Positions 63,994 through 64,000 of a DNA stretch of 64,000 bases are shown here, piece by piece (position 1 is the first letter of the stretch; each line of letters opens with the position of its first letter). Made by a program: the position numbers and the translations under genes. The stretch comes from Hymenobacter arizonensis (lineage in GTDB: Bacteria > Bacteroidota > Bacteroidia > Cytophagales > Hymenobacteraceae): NCBI RefSeq assembly GCF_900115775.1, contig NZ_FOXS01000008.1, positions 34,640 through 98,639 on the forward strand, read 5' to 3'. The notes under the pieces were generated by a model. The model saw only the letters and a program-made list of their open reading frames with translations. It was not told the DNA's origin and searched no databases.

Positions 63994-64000
63994 TTCCTGC

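Overview
The window looks like a chromosomal segment of a GC-rich Bacteroidota, most likely Hymenobacter or a close relative. This is inferred from gene content: GLPGLI and CarboxypepD-reg/TonB receptor genes, a type A type IX secretion sorting domain, DUF4468, DUF4369 and DUF6443 proteins, BlaI/M56 pairs, a BLUF protein, promoter boxes of the TAnnTTTG type and few Shine-Dalgarno sites. No rRNA, tRNA or CRISPR array was recognised.

Layout. 0-22 kb is an accessory zone of mostly single, unrelated genes: bestrophin end, desaturase, ADP-ribosylglycohydrolase, small hypotheticals, a histidine kinase with a broken response regulator, BLUF, roadblock/LC7 paralogues, STAS-like proteins, a LytS/LytTR pair and a serine hydrolase. 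23-34 kb holds two outer-membrane modules: a small Gly/Cys peptide + GLPGLI protein + TonB-type receptor, and a divergent BlaI-M56 pair facing a BlaI-like gene + CarboxypepD-reg protein + TonB receptor, with three phased operator-like palindromes in between. 34-42.5 kb is a second zone of single small genes. 43-47 kb has lipoproteins. 47.5-58.4 kb is a polymorphic-toxin locus: two giant secreted Rhs/YD-type proteins, the second ending in a Tae4-like peptidoglycan amidase domain, followed by an overlapping AT-rich putative immunity gene. 58.5-64 kb is a scarred region with a broken FG-GAP/T9SS gene, two divergent serine recombinases, a helicase remnant and a HipA-type kinase.

The most unusual signal is a dispersed intergenic element (core GTTCANNNAAASGGTC, total about 33-55 bp, short and long forms) that separates nearly every gene of the two accessory zones. 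All copies from 0.35 to 21.8 kb point one way (called R here) and all from 33.8 to 42.5 kb point the other way (F), whatever the strand of the adjacent gene; the only exception is one F half-copy facing an R copy at 4.96 kb. The result resembles two divergent arrays of one-gene cassettes. The element lacks attC architecture and I do not recognise it.

Two-component and repressor systems are placed next to likely targets: the kinase/regulator pair at 5.3-8.2 kb overlaps, the LytS/LytTR pair overlaps by one base, and the BlaI-like gene is first in the operon it probably controls. Several genes are visibly decayed (7.3-7.8, 14.7, 36.06, 58.7 and 62 kb), which fits a fluid accessory region.
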